NCBI GenBank assembly: GCA_900546065.1
Contig: URBK01000014.1
Span: 1 to 64,000, forward strand
Origin: an uncultured Alistipes sp.
GTDB taxonomy: Bacteria > Bacteroidota > Bacteroidia > Bacteroidales > Rikenellaceae
Length of the DNA stretch: 64,000 bases
Direction: 5' to 3'
Both the position numbers and the translations under genes were made by a program. Each line of letters begins with the position of its first letter. The first letter of the stretch is position 1. Below are positions 1 through 8,525 of the stretch, in pieces. The notes below the pieces were generated by a model. That model had not been told where the DNA came from and made no database searches. It saw nothing but the letters and a program-made list of their open reading frames with translations.

Positions 1-52
1 AAGCACTTTGCATTATTCCTCTGAAATCCATCCGTATGTGAGCGAGTTTCAC

Positions 53-60
53 TATCTTTG
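53..60 (+). promoter_or_regulatory. -7 element of lspA promoter
   Basis: TATCTTTG matches the Bacteroidetes -7 consensus TAnnTTTG. No good -33 TTG lies about 20 bp upstream. Transcription would begin near 64-67, so a TTG start at 58 is excluded and translation must begin at ATG 67 (almost leaderless) or ATG 82. Confidence 0.5.
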
Positions 61-66
61 TCCCCA

Positions 67-696
67 ATGAACATCCCGAATATGAAACTGAGAAACATAT
101 CAATAGTCGTTGTAGTGCTGCTCATACTCGATCAGGCACTCAAAATATGGATCAAGACACACATGTGTCTGGGAGAGTCGATCGTCGTCATTCCCGACTG
201 GTTCCAACTGCGCTTCATCGAGAACAGCGGTGCCGCCTTCGGCATGCGCATAGCCTCCGACGGCGCCTTCGACTGGGGCAAGATCGCCCTCAGCCTCTTC
301 CGCATAGTCCTCATCGGGTTGTTGATATATTATGTGTGGTACCTCTCGCGCAAACGCCGCGACGTCCCCAAGGGCGTATTCATAGGTCTGGCGCTGATCG
401 TAGCCGGAGCCATAGGCAACATGCTCGACTCGGCATTCTACGGCCTCATCTTCTCGACATCGACCCCGATGACCCCCGCACACTTCGGCGACGGATATGC
501 CCCCCTGCTTATGGGAAAGGTGGTCGATATGTTCTACTTCCCCCTATTCCGTTGGGACAGCGTGCCGCAATGGCTCTCGTTCCTCGTCGACGAGAACAAC
601 TACTTCTTCGGCCCCATATTCAACCTCGCCGACGCATACATATCGGTTGCCGTCGTATATCTGCTCCTCTTCCACTACCGTTTCTTCCAAGAGTAG
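67..696 (+). CDS. lspA: Lipoprotein signal peptidase (signal peptidase II)
   Basis: Inner-membrane aspartic protease that removes the signal peptide of diacylglyceryl-modified prolipoproteins; several lipoproteins in this window would be its substrates. About 209 residues with four hydrophobic segments. The family motif ENSGAAFG lies in the first third and the catalytic block FNLADAYISVA near the C-terminus carries the second active-site Asp. The length is a little over the usual 160-200 because of a loop between the last two membrane segments, as is common in Bacteroidetes. ATG 67 was chosen because the in-frame TTG at 58 lies inside the -7 element; ATG 82 (MKLRNIS) is equally possible. The call itself is secure. 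Confidence 0.95.
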   Translation: MNIPNMKLRNISIVVVVLLILDQALKIWIKTHMCLGESIVVIPDWFQLRFIENSGAAFGMRIASDGAFDWGKIALSLFRIVLIGLLIYYVWYLSRKRRDVPKGVFIGLALIVAGAIGNMLDSAFYGLIFSTSTPMTPAHFGDGYAPLLMGKVVDMFYFPLFRWDSVPQWLSFLVDENNYFFGPIFNLADAYISVAVVYLLLFHYRFFQE

Positions 697-822
697 CGGC
701 CGCAGTCTCCGCAGAGGCCTAATATGGTGTCGGTGTGGATGATAGCGGCATAGAGAACTTGCACAACAGGGATCAGGCCAAAAGAAAAATCGTCTTCGAT
801 GAAATTTTTCCGGCCAAAACTC

Positions 823-852
823 TTGCAAAATAAAAAAAAAACGCTACCTTTG
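823..852 (+). promoter_or_regulatory. Promoter of tRNA-Leu
   Basis: TTG at 823-825 and TACCTTTG at 845-852 are separated by 19 bp, a full match to the Bacteroidetes -33/-7 pattern. It sits 14 bp upstream of the tRNA. An A-rich run fills the spacer. Confidence 0.75.
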
Positions 853-866
853 CACATCGAAACGAT

Positions 867-947
867 GCCCAGATGGTGAAATGGTAGACACGCTCGTTTC
901 AGGTGCGGGTGCTTCACGGCATGTAGGTTCGAGTCCTATTCTGGGCA
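867..947 (+). tRNA. tRNA-Leu(CAG)
   Basis: Full class II cloverleaf. The acceptor arms GCCCAGA (867-873) and TCTGGGC (940-946) pair perfectly, with discriminator A at 947. The anticodon stem is 893-897/905-909 and the anticodon CAG is at 900-902. A long variable arm follows (TGC/GCA stem), then the T arm with TTCGAGT. The 3' CCA is not encoded. It reads CUG codons. It has its own promoter and a terminator directly downstream, so it is a monocistronic unit. Confidence 0.95.
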
Positions 948-984
948 CAAGTGAAGGGAGGGGGCAAATGAAACTCCCGAGAGA

Positions 985-1020
985 AAACGGCTTCAGAGTG
1001 TTCTGAGGCCGTTTTTGTTT
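985..1020 (+). terminator. Intrinsic terminator after tRNA-Leu
   Basis: A 12-bp stem (AACGGCTTCAGA with TCTGAGGCCGTT, one G-T wobble) is followed by TTTGTTTT. Confidence 0.85.
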
Positions 1021-1060
1021 TATACCCTGCTCCGCCGAGGTCGGCATGACGTATATAGAA

Positions 1061-1093
1061 AGATCCCGCAAACCGTGCCGGTCTGCGGGATCT
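1061..1093 (-). terminator. Hairpin terminator of the 1120-1740 lipoprotein gene
   Basis: AGATCCCGCA...TGCGGGATCT forms a long stem with an inner ACCG/CGGT extension. Read on the minus strand it is followed by TTTCTATATAC, a modest U-tract. Confidence 0.6.
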
Positions 1094-1119
1094 CCGTTCT
1101 TATTGCAGGCGTAATGCCG

Positions 1120-1740
1120 TTATTTCAGATCCGAAACGTAAGTTTCGGTGGCGATAGAGTGGTAGAACGTACCATGCCAGCGGCCCTCGACATATCGCAC
1201 CTCCCCCGTATTCTCCTCCGACATCTCGATGCGGAACATCGCATTCAGACGCTTTAACGTAACCGTCCCGCCAAACTCGTACTTGGACATCGGGGTAATG
1301 GTATATTTATCGCTTATCTTCGTAGTGAACGGGAGGTCGCTCTCGCCCGCACACAAGGGGGCCTCAACGCCCGAAGCCATATACCGCCACTCATCTTTCG
1401 AGAGGATCATCTCCTCCGACGGCACCGTCACCGACCGAGCTGACGCCGTAGCAAGGGCGAACATATCGCTGTCGTCACACTCGAACAGTGACGAGCCGCT
1501 CAGGCCCTTAAGCCAATCTATCGTCTGCCACTTCTCCTCAGCGGTGTCGTTCACCACCTCCCACGGTTCGATCTCAATATCTATATACTCCACTGCATTG
1601 CTCTCGGCGAGTTTCCACGCTATGCGATCGACATGCCACACCTCGGGCTGCGGATCGCGTTCGCCCGTACAGCCCGACTTGCACGATACGAGCGCTGCGC
1701 AGGCTGCAAAAAGTGTCATTGCGATAAATATACGTTTCAT
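1120..1740 (-). CDS. Putative lipoprotein of unknown function
   Basis: About 206 residues starting MKRIFIAMTL. The type II signal peptide ends in a lipobox (LVSC, Cys20), so it is probably anchored in the inner or outer membrane after processing by LspA. The mature part is acidic and soluble with no motif I recognise. It contains tryptophan-rich short stretches and a probable all-beta C-terminal half. An upstream in-frame extension would precede the signal peptide and is not credible. Its nearest neighbour is folB, 109 bp away on the same strand. The function is not inferable from sequence alone. Confidence 0.7.
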   Translation of the reverse strand: MKRIFIAMTLFAACAALVSCKSGCTGERDPQPEVWHVDRIAWKLAESNAVEYIDIEIEPWEVVNDTAEEKWQTIDWLKGLSGSSLFECDDSDMFALATASARSVTVPSEEMILSKDEWRYMASGVEAPLCAGESDLPFTTKISDKYTITPMSKYEFGGTVTLKRLNAMFRIEMSEENTGEVRYVEGRWHGTFYHSIATETYVSDLK

Positions 1741-1849
1741 ACGGGTATTGTTTATATCTACAAATATACAACGCCGCAAGCGAAAAAACAAATACGGCAG
1801 TAGCAAAACGACCGCGGCCGCCGGACAAGGGTCCGACGGCCGCAAAGCA

Positions 1850-2203
1850 TCAACCGCAAAGCGTCACGCTCACGCGTTCGACCTTGCCGCCCAACGGCGG
1901 CGCTAGTTTCGTCACGCGGCACTCCACAACCTCGACCTGCGGGAATCGCTCCCGCACGGACGCGATTATGTTGCATGCGACACGTTCGATCGTGCGCTGC
2001 TTTACGGCCATCGCAGCTCGTACCAGCTCGTAGACCGTAAGGTAATTGACCGCCCGCCGGACGTCGTCATCCTCGGCCACGCGGCCCAACTCGACCGTGA
2101 TCTTCATATCGACCACGAAGCGGTTGCCGACGCGCTGCTCCAGATCGTAGCAGCCGTGATAGGCACGGAACTCCATGCCCTCAAGACGAATGTCGTAGAG
2201 CAT
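1850..2203 (-). CDS. folB: Dihydroneopterin aldolase
   Basis: Converts 7,8-dihydroneopterin to 6-hydroxymethyl-dihydropterin and glycolaldehyde in cytoplasmic folate synthesis. At 117 residues it has the standard family length. Family landmarks are the N-terminal LEGMEFRAYHGCYDLEQ block with the pterin-site histidine, the NYLTVYELV segment, and a C-terminal KLAPPLGGKVERVSV strand. It begins one base after the tyrS stop codon, so it is almost certainly co-transcribed with tyrS and perhaps translationally coupled. Confidence 0.93.
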   Translation of the reverse strand: MLYDIRLEGMEFRAYHGCYDLEQRVGNRFVVDMKITVELGRVAEDDDVRRAVNYLTVYELVRAAMAVKQRTIERVACNIIASVRERFPQVEVVECRVTKLAPPLGGKVERVSVTLCG

Positions 2204-2204
2204 C

Positions 2205-3503
2205 CTATTCGGCCGTTACGAGATAGTAGTTCTTCTTGCCCTTCTGCACCACGAGATACTTGCCGGCGATAAGGTCGTCCGCAGTAACTGTACGCGCGGC
2301 ATCCGTCACACGTTCCTTGTTGAGCGATACGCCTCCGCCCTGAATCATCTTGCGGCACTCACCCTTCGAGGGGAATATCTTGGTCAGTTCGGCGCACAGA
2401 TCCACAAACGAACACCCGAGCGACGTCTTGGCCACCGTAAACTGGGGTACACCCTCGAACACCTGCAGCAGCGTGCGTTCGTCGATACGGCGCAGCGCAT
2501 CCGAAGTCGACCCGCCGAAGAGGATCGACGACGCCTCTACGGCCTTCTCATACTCCTCGCGCGAATGTATCATTACGGTCACCTCCTCGGCCAGACGACG
2601 CTGCAGCACGCGCAGGTGAGGCGCGGCTTCGTGCTCGGCGATCAGCGCCTCGATCGTCTCGCGGTCGAGCAGCGTGAATATCTTGATATATCGCTTGGCA
2701 TCCTCGTCGCTTACGTTGAGCCAGAACTGGTAGAACTTGTAAGGTGACGTATAGCGCGCGTCGAGCCATACATTGCCGCTCTCCGTCTTGCCGAACTTCG
2801 TGCCGTCGGCCTTCGTAATCAGCGGGCAGGTTATGGCGTAGGCCTCGGCCTCCGACCCCAGCACGCGGCGTATAAGCTCCGTACCGGTGGTGATATTGCC
2901 CCACTGGTCGGCGCCGCCCAACTGAACCTTGCAGTTCTCCGTGCGGTAGAGGTGCAGAAAGTCGTACCCCTGCAACAGCTGGTAGGTGAACTCCGTGAAC
3001 GACATACCTTCACCCTCGCCGTTGAAACGCTTCTTCACCGAATCCTTCGCCATCATGTAGTTGACGGTGATCAGTTTGCCGATGTTGCGCGCGAAATCGA
3101 GGAAGGTCATGTCCTTCATCCAGTCATAGTTGTTGACCATCTTGGCGGCATTCGGAGCGTCCGAATCGAAATCCAACAGCTTCGACAGCTGACGCTTTAT
3201 AGCCTCCTGATTGTGCCGCAGCGTCGCCTCGTCCAGCAGGTTGCGCTCCTGCGACTTGCCGCTCGGGTCGCCGATCATGCCCGTCGCGCCCCCGATGAGG
3301 GCGATGGGACGGTGTCCGCACATCTGGAAGTGCTTGAGGATCATGACACCCACCAGATGCCCTATGTGAAGCGAGTCGGCCGTGGGGTCGATTCCCAGAT
3401 ATGCCGTGGTCATCTCCTTCTCGAGCTGCTCCTTGGCACCCGGCATGATCGTATGGATCATACCGCGCCACTCCAGCTCCTCTACGAAATTCTTGTTTGC
3501 CAT
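2205..3503 (-). CDS. tyrS: Tyrosyl-tRNA synthetase
   Basis: Class I aminoacyl-tRNA synthetase charging tRNA-Tyr, 432 residues, typical for the bacterial TyrRS type. The HIGH signature is at residues 46-49, the KMSKS-equivalent KFGKT at about 236-240, and GGADQWGN of the tyrosine site at about 196-203. A C-terminal S4-type RNA-binding domain is present, with [14 protein letters not shown] and [15 protein letters not shown]. Downstream folB follows directly; dnaX lies 91 bp upstream on the same strand. No separate promoter is visible in that gap, so a dnaX-tyrS-folB transcript is plausible. Confidence 0.97.
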   Translation of the reverse strand: MANKNFVEELEWRGMIHTIMPGAKEQLEKEMTTAYLGIDPTADSLHIGHLVGVMILKHFQMCGHRPIALIGGATGMIGDPSGKSQERNLLDEATLRHNQEAIKRQLSKLLDFDSDAPNAAKMVNNYDWMKDMTFLDFARNIGKLITVNYMMAKDSVKKRFNGEGEGMSFTEFTYQLLQGYDFLHLYRTENCKVQLGGADQWGNITTGTELIRRVLGSEAEAYAITCPLITKADGTKFGKTESGNVWLDARYTSPYKFYQFWLNVSDEDAKRYIKIFTLLDRETIEALIAEHEAAPHLRVLQRRLAEEVTVMIHSREEYEKAVEASSILFGGSTSDALRRIDERTLLQVFEGVPQFTVAKTSLGCSFVDLCAELTKIFPSKGECRKMIQGGGVSLNKERVTDAARTVTADDLIAGKYLVVQKGKKNYYLVTAE

Positions 3504-3594
3504 TTTCGTAAATACGTTGTTTTTATCGTTTGTTTTCCTTTACGTTATTACTTCATTTATTACGCCCCTTCGCCGCCTGCATACACCTCGACCT

Positions 3595-5448
3595 CTACTC
3601 ATACTCCATATCGAGCGCCTTCTTCAGCTCCAGCAGGGCGGCATTCTTCTCGGTCATGTAACGTATGCGGTCCTCGAGCTTGATCGGGCGCGAGGCCTTC
3701 ACCGCCTCGTTAACCCTCACCTCGAGGTCGAGGCGTCCCGTGACGCCCGCCGTACGGGCCACGAAGAGCAGGATCTCGGTCTTAGCCCGGAGGATCTCCT
3801 CGCTGAGTGCCGACGACGGAACCTCTACCGTGATCACATTGCCCGCAACACGCATCGACTCGAATGCGACCACAAAACGCGGACGCTCCTCCGAGATGCC
3901 GTGTATGATCCGGTCGCGGCACCGCTCGATCTTCGACTCGCTCTCGGGATCCATATCCGCCTCGGCCGCACCCTTATCATTGTCCTTCTTATCCACGACG
4001 GGAGCAGCGGAAGGTGCCGCCGCGGAACTCATGAGCGAGGCTATCGACATACCCGACACGGCCGAGTGACGCGCACGCGGCGCCTGCGAAGCCACGGCAG
4101 CTGCCTGCGTTTGCGCCACACCTCCGCCCACACCTTCTGTCGGCACGGTCTGCGCCCCCGTTGGGGCAGATGCAGCCGATACGGGCGAAGCCTGCGCGGA
4201 CGACGCAGGTTGTGCTGACGCAGCGGATGCGGATGTCGCTTGCGGCACGACACGGCTGTCGCGTGCAACGGCATCTCCGCTTGCGGCGGGTGTTATCTTG
4301 TCAGGAAGATCGGGCAGGGAATAGGACTCATCCTCTATGAACGGATCGTCGTCATTTTTTTTTTTGCCGAGACCCGCAATCTTCATGAGTCCCAGTTCTA
4401 CGAGCAGCCGTCTGTTTGACGATTGACGTATCCTGCCGTCGGCGTCGGTGAGAATATTTATCGCACCGAACAGAAAATGTTCATCACACCGTCCCGCTTG
4501 GGAACGGTATCGCTCGAGCAGCGTACCCGTAAGTTCGATGAGCGAGGCGGCCGGCCCCTTGGCCAGCAGCAGGTCGCGCATGTGCTCGTTCAGGCCGGCC
4601 ATGAAGGTCTGGCCCGAGAACCCTTTCGACAGAACCTCGTCGAAGAGCATCAGCGCCTTCACATAATCACCCGCAAGCAGCATGTCGGTCATCGAAAAAT
4701 AGGTATCGTAATCGAGGACGTTGAGCGTCTTGGCCACATCCTTGTAGTCGAGCCTCCCCGAGCAGAACGACACGGCCTTGTCGAACATCGACAGCGCGTC
4801 GCGCATACCGCCGTCGGCCTTCTGCGCTATGAGGTTGAGCGACTCCTCGTCATACGTGACACCCTCCGTATCGGCTATATGCTTGAGATACCCGACGGCA
4901 TCCTCGACGCGTATGCGGTTGAAGTCGTATACTTGGCAGCGCGAAAGGATCGTCGGCAGGATCTTGTGTTTCTCCGTTGTGGCGAGGATGAAGATGGCAT
5001 GCTTGGGCGGCTCCTCGAGTGTCTTCAGGAAGGCGTTGAAGGCCTGCTGAGAGAGCATGTGCACTTCGTCGATGATGAAGACCGAATATTTGCCCACCTG
5101 CGGAAGTATGCGCACCTGATCTATGAGCGAGCGGATGTCGTCTACCGAGTTGTTCGATGCGGCATCCAGCTCGTGTATGTTGAGCGAGCGGCCCTCGTTG
5201 AAGGCGCGGCACGACTCACACTCGTTGCACGCCTCGGCACCATGCGGGTGCTGGCAGTTTATCGCCTTGGCGAAGATACGGGCGCAGGTGGTCTTGCCCA
5301 CGCCGCGCGGCCCGCAAAACAGATAGGCATGAGCCAACTGGCCGCGCTCGATCGCATTCTTGAGCGTCGAGGTTATGCTCTGCTGGCCCACGACCGACGA
5401 GAATGTCGCGGGGCGGTATTTTCGTGCCGAAACGATAAAATCACTCAT
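3595..5448 (-). CDS. dnaX: DNA polymerase III subunits gamma/tau
   Basis: Clamp-loader ATPase of the replisome; 617 residues from MSDFIVSARK. Walker A GPRGVGKT is at residues 46-53. The zinc module has Cys65, 74, 77 and 80, the Walker B box is DEVH (127-130), and an SRC arginine-finger motif follows about residue 170. Domains I-III end near residue 360. A low-complexity Ala/Ser/Pro/Gln linker and a tau-type C-terminal domain follow. An uninterrupted run of eleven A residues on the coding strand (plus-strand 4355-4365) encodes K362-K364 exactly at the domain III boundary (see findings). The start is supported by a perfect promoter ending 8 bp upstream of the ATG, implying an almost leaderless mRNA. 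A longer in-frame reading upstream would run through that promoter. Confidence 0.96.
   Translation of the reverse strand: MSDFIVSARKYRPATFSSVVGQQSITSTLKNAIERGQLAHAYLFCGPRGVGKTTCARIFAKAINCQHPHGAEACNECESCRAFNEGRSLNIHELDAASNNSVDDIRSLIDQVRILPQVGKYSVFIIDEVHMLSQQAFNAFLKTLEEPPKHAIFILATTEKHKILPTILSRCQVYDFNRIRVEDAVGYLKHIADTEGVTYDEESLNLIAQKADGGMRDALSMFDKAVSFCSGRLDYKDVAKTLNVLDYDTYFSMTDMLLAGDYVKALMLFDEVLSKGFSGQTFMAGLNEHMRDLLLAKGPAASLIELTGTLLERYRSQAGRCDEHFLFGAINILTDADGRIRQSSNRRLLVELGLMKIAGLGKKKNDDDPFIEDESYSLPDLPDKITPAASGDAVARDSRVVPQATSASAASAQPASSAQASPVSAASAPTGAQTVPTEGVGGGVAQTQAAAVASQAPRARHSAVSGMSIASLMSSAAAPSAAPVVDKKDNDKGAAEADMDPESESKIERCRDRIIHGISEERPRFVVAFESMRVAGNVITVEVPSSALSEEILRAKTEILLFVARTAGVTGRLDLEVRVNEAVKASRPIKLEDRIRYMTEKNAALLELKKALDMEYE
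4355..4365 (-). promoter_or_regulatory. A11 slippery tract inside dnaX
   Basis: Eleven consecutive A on the dnaX coding strand, beginning at the first base of codon 362. With one extra A, or a -1 ribosomal shift, the frame reads four Lys codons and then TGA. With one A fewer it reads KKKMTTIRS and then TAG. Either event ends the protein at the domain III boundary, where gamma ends in other bacteria. The effect on expression is inferred. Confidence 0.7.
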
Positions 5449-5455
5449 AACGGAG

Positions 5456-5486
5456 CAAAGGTAGTAATTTTTCGGGCTATTCGCAA
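5456..5486 (-). promoter_or_regulatory. dnaX promoter
   Basis: On the minus strand TTG (5486-5484) and TACCTTTG (5463-5456) are spaced exactly 20 bp. The predicted start falls about 0-4 nt before the dnaX ATG at 5448. Confidence 0.75.
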
Positions 5487-5669
5487 TTAAGATCGCGTCT
5501 CGGCGGCTTTTTCGCACGTACATGCGCGTGCAGCCGCATATCCGCTCAAAAACGGCATACGGCAACGCACATACGTCACGGCCGCACCTCAACGTATCTC
5601 AGAGACGGATTCTCACAGACTGCTTCACACGCTGCATGACTAAGCCCACGTCAGGAAAATTCCCCTCCG

Positions 5670-6437
5670 TCAAGGCTCGACGATAACCACATCGATGCCC
5701 CGCTGCCGCAACTCGTCCAGAATATGCTGCGGGATGCCCGGGTCGGTGATTATCTGATTCACCTCGTCCACGTCGCATATACGGCTGAAGCCGCGGCGGC
5801 CGAACTTCGTGCTGTCCGTAAGCACGATGATCTTCTGCGCCGAGCGGATCATGGCGCGGTTGAGATTGGCCTCCAGAAGGTTCGTCGTCGACAGGCCGTA
5901 CTCGACATCCAGACCGTCCACGCCGATGAAGAGCTTCGTACCCGAGAAGTTCTCGAGCATGCGTTCCGTGTCGCACCCGACGGCCGACAGGGAGTTGCCA
6001 CGGACGATGCCTCCGAGCTGTATCACCTCGATGTTGCGGTCCTTCGACAGGATCGAGGCCACGTTCAGCGCCGACGTTATCACCGTCAGATGCCCCGACG
6101 GATGGACCTCACGCGCGAAGAACTGTACCGTAGTACCCGAAGCGATGATTATCGAGTCGTTGGGTTCGATCATGTCTGCGGCGCACTTGCCTATGGCGAT
6201 CTTCTCGGCGATGTTCTGTTTCTCCTTGATGTTCACATCGCGGTCGTTGATGTAGGGGTTGATCTTGATGGCCTTGCCGTGCGCACGGTAAAGGAAGTTC
6301 TTCTGCTCGAGCATGGTGAGATCCTTGCGTATGGTGACCTCCGATACGTTCAATATGGACGACAGATCGGTTACGCTCACCGAGCCACGCGCATCAAGCT
6401 CCTTAATGATCAGATCATGCCTTTCGTTGATAGTCAT
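5670..6437 (-). CDS. DeoR/GlpR-family transcriptional repressor
   Basis: 255 residues, the usual DeoR-family length. The N-terminal winged HTH (residues 1-60, RHDLIIKELDARGSVSVTDLSSILNVSEVTIRKDLTML region) has the DeoR signature. A C-terminal DeoRC sensor domain follows, with the DSIIIASGTT loop and the GVDGLDVEYGLST block that binds phosphorylated sugars in this family. It is divergently transcribed from a GlpT-like transporter 215 bp away, so glycerol-3-phosphate or a related phosphosugar is the likely effector; this is inference from context. An inverted pair of GTTATGATT sites lies in the shared intergenic region. Confidence 0.88.
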   Translation of the reverse strand: MTINERHDLIIKELDARGSVSVTDLSSILNVSEVTIRKDLTMLEQKNFLYRAHGKAIKINPYINDRDVNIKEKQNIAEKIAIGKCAADMIEPNDSIIIASGTTVQFFAREVHPSGHLTVITSALNVASILSKDRNIEVIQLGGIVRGNSLSAVGCDTERMLENFSGTKLFIGVDGLDVEYGLSTTNLLEANLNRAMIRSAQKIIVLTDSTKFGRRGFSRICDVDEVNQIITDPGIPQHILDELRQRGIDVVIVEP

Positions 6438-6452
6438 TGCTTCGCTTTATTG

Positions 6453-6515
6453 GTTATGATTGTAAAGATAATAAAAATTACGAGATACGGAAATAGCCGA
6501 CGGCATAATCATAAC
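6453..6515. promoter_or_regulatory. Inverted GTTATGATT pair, candidate DeoR-type operators
   Basis: GTTATGATT at 6453-6461 on the plus strand is repeated in inverted orientation at 6507-6515, with centres 54 bp apart, about five helical turns. The first copy abuts the regulator's own -7 element (TATCTTTA, plus coordinates 6463-6470). The second lies upstream of it. This suggests autoregulation by looping. Confidence 0.45.
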
Positions 6516-6618
6516 ATATTCATAAGAAAATATCGTTCCGTGGGGCACAAATTCGCCGTCGCAGGGTGAAAAGCGCCGCCACGCAGAGCCCCGGCGGCCA
6601 TGGAACCGATTTTTTCGT

Positions 6619-6626
6619 TATCTTTA
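6619..6626 (+). promoter_or_regulatory. -7-like element of the glpT-like gene
   Basis: TATCTTTA, one mismatch to TAnnTTTG. It is identical to the -7 element of the divergent DeoR-family gene, including the following CA. No -33 TTG is seen. Confidence 0.4.
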
Positions 6627-6652
6627 CACCTGCAACCAAACACTAACCCCAC

Positions 6653-8086
6653 ATGATGGAATTTTTCAATCCGCCCGCACCCGCGCCGCGTGTTCCGGCC
6701 GACCGCATCGATGCCGAATACCGCCGTCTGCGCCTGCGTGTATTTCTGGGCGCTTTCGTCGGCTACGCCGCCTACTATCTCGTACGCAAGAACCTCTCGC
6801 TCGCAGCCCCCGGCATGATCGCCGAGGGTCTGCTCGACAAGGAGAGCGCCGGCGTGGCAATGGCCGGAATACCCATAGCATACGCCTTCAGCAAATTTAT
6901 CATGGGCAGCCTGTCGGACCGCTCCGATGCCCGCAAGTTCCTCGTCGTAGGTCTCATCCTCGCCGCCACGGTGATGATATGCGTCGGCGTGATACCCTTC
7001 TCGACATCCATATCCGTAAACTGCGGCGTGCTCTTCGCCTTCATGCTTGCGGCAGGCTGGATCTCGGGTATGGGATGGCCGCCGTGCGGGCGCGTCATGG
7101 CCCACTGGTTCTCGCAGAACGAACGCAGCTTCAAGATGTCGGTATGGAACACTTCGCACAACGTCGGCGGCGGCTCACTCGCGCTGCTCGTCTCGGCCGG
7201 CATAGCACTCTTCGCCGCCGCAGGCATAACCGAGAGCTGGCGCGCCGCCTTCATCTTCCCTGCCGCCGTAGCCCTGCTGCTGGCACTCTTCTGCTGGTGG
7301 GCGCTGCGCGATACACCCGAATCATGCGGCCTGCCGCCAATCGAGGAGTACCGGCATGACTATTCGGGCCGCGCCGCCGCAAAAGGCGAGGAGGAGAAGA
7401 TCCCGTTCCGCCGCCTGTTTGTCGACTACGTCTTCCGCAACCGCCTGCTCTGGATGATAGCCATAGCAAACGTATTCGTATATTTCGTCCGCTACGGCAT
7501 CAGCGACTGGTCCCCCACATACATGCACGACATGCAGATCATGTCGCAAAACCAGAGCCGTGTGGCATTCTCGCTGTTCGAGTATGCCGGCATCCCGGGC
7601 ACCATCGTCTGCGGATGGATCTCCTCGCGCTTCTTCAACGGACGCTGCGCGCCGGTAAATGTCATATATATGGTATTGGTGATAATCGGCGTCGTAACAT
7701 ACTGGCAGTCGGCTGCCGTGGCATCCCTCTTCGGCGGCGACCCCGACACCACACGCCGCATCGTGGTCTACACGGCACTCGCACTGACCGGATTTGCCGT
7801 CTACGGTCCCATCGCCCTGATCGGAATACAGGCCCTGAGCTTCGTCCCGAAGAACGCCGCGGGCACCGCCGCAGGCTTTGTCGGGCTCTTCGGCTACCTG
7901 CTGGGCGACGCCCTGCTCTCGAAGATCGTTGTAGGCCAGATCGCGGGACACTCTTCTCTCGGATGGAACGCCACATTCTGGCTCTTCACCGCCGCCTGCA
8001 TCATCGCCACGCTCATCTGCGCCGTCACGTGGAAAAAGGAGCTTGACACCATGCGCGAGCGCCTCAAAAAGGCCGCACAAAAATAG
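6653..8086 (+). CDS. GlpT/UhpT-family organophosphate:phosphate antiporter
   Basis: 477-residue MFS permease with about twelve membrane segments. The early FVGYAAYYLVRKNLSLAAPGM block (YYLVRKN) is the OPA-family signature region. The loop-2 motif MGSLSDRSDARKFL follows, and a GMGWPPCGRVMAHWF stretch is typical of GlpT/UhpT relatives. It probably exchanges inorganic phosphate for glycerol-3-phosphate or hexose-phosphate across the inner membrane; substrate is not resolved by sequence. The divergent GlpR-like repressor favours glycerol-3-phosphate. The start is MMEF at 6653; MEF at 6656 is an alternative. Confidence 0.88.
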   Translation: MMEFFNPPAPAPRVPADRIDAEYRRLRLRVFLGAFVGYAAYYLVRKNLSLAAPGMIAEGLLDKESAGVAMAGIPIAYAFSKFIMGSLSDRSDARKFLVVGLILAATVMICVGVIPFSTSISVNCGVLFAFMLAAGWISGMGWPPCGRVMAHWFSQNERSFKMSVWNTSHNVGGGSLALLVSAGIALFAAAGITESWRAAFIFPAAVALLLALFCWWALRDTPESCGLPPIEEYRHDYSGRAAAKGEEEKIPFRRLFVDYVFRNRLLWMIAIANVFVYFVRYGISDWSPTYMHDMQIMSQNQSRVAFSLFEYAGIPGTIVCGWISSRFFNGRCAPVNVIYMVLVIIGVVTYWQSAAVASLFGGDPDTTRRIVVYTALALTGFAVYGPIALIGIQALSFVPKNAAGTAAGFVGLFGYLLGDALLSKIVVGQIAGHSSLGWNATFWLFTAACIIATLICAVTWKKELDTMRERLKKAAQK

Positions 8087-8150
8087 TCTTCGGACACGGC
8101 CGAAAACATATTTACCGTATAAGAATAAAATACCGCCCTGCGCGATTACA

Positions 8151-8525
8151 CTACATCGCCGCGTCCGACTCCACGGCGCGGCGATGTGACATGATACGCG
8201 CCATGTTTTGCTGAGCCCACGCCGTCAGGTCGTTTATCAGCGGCACGAGCGACTGCCCCATCTCCGTCAGCGAATACTCCACGCGCGGCGGCACAACGGG
8301 ATAGACCTTGCGGCTGATCAAACCGTCGGCCTCGAGCGTGCGCAGCGTCCCCGCCAGCACGCGCGACGAGACATCGGGTATCTCGCGCCCCAACTCGTTG
8401 AAGCGCACCGTACCCCGCTCCTCCAAAATCAATATTACCAGAAATGCCCACTTGTTACCGAAGCGCGCAATCACATTGCGCACGGGACACATCTCGAAGA
8501 TGGAACTCTTTTCACGTTTCTGCAT
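8151..8525 (-). CDS. HxlR-family transcriptional regulator
   Basis: 124-residue winged-helix protein. It has the family N-terminus with a conserved CPV motif (Cys14), the FGNKWAFLVILILEERGTVRFNELGREIPDVSSRVL recognition region, and YSLTEMGQSLVPLI wing. HxlR proteins often sense electrophiles or redox through that cysteine. It is divergent from a cupin gene with a 324-bp intergenic region, so the cupin is the likely target; this is inferred. A -7 element (TAACTTTG) lies at 8588-8595. Confidence 0.9.
   Translation of the reverse strand: MQKREKSSIFEMCPVRNVIARFGNKWAFLVILILEERGTVRFNELGREIPDVSSRVLAGTLRTLEADGLISRKVYPVVPPRVEYSLTEMGQSLVPLINDLTAWAQQNMARIMSHRRAVESDAAM

Noticed and set aside
4355..4365. 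The A11 run as a sequencing or assembly error causing a frameshift
   Set aside because: The dnaX frame is intact through the run and continues into a normal tau-type C-terminus, so the length of eleven is consistent with the true frame.
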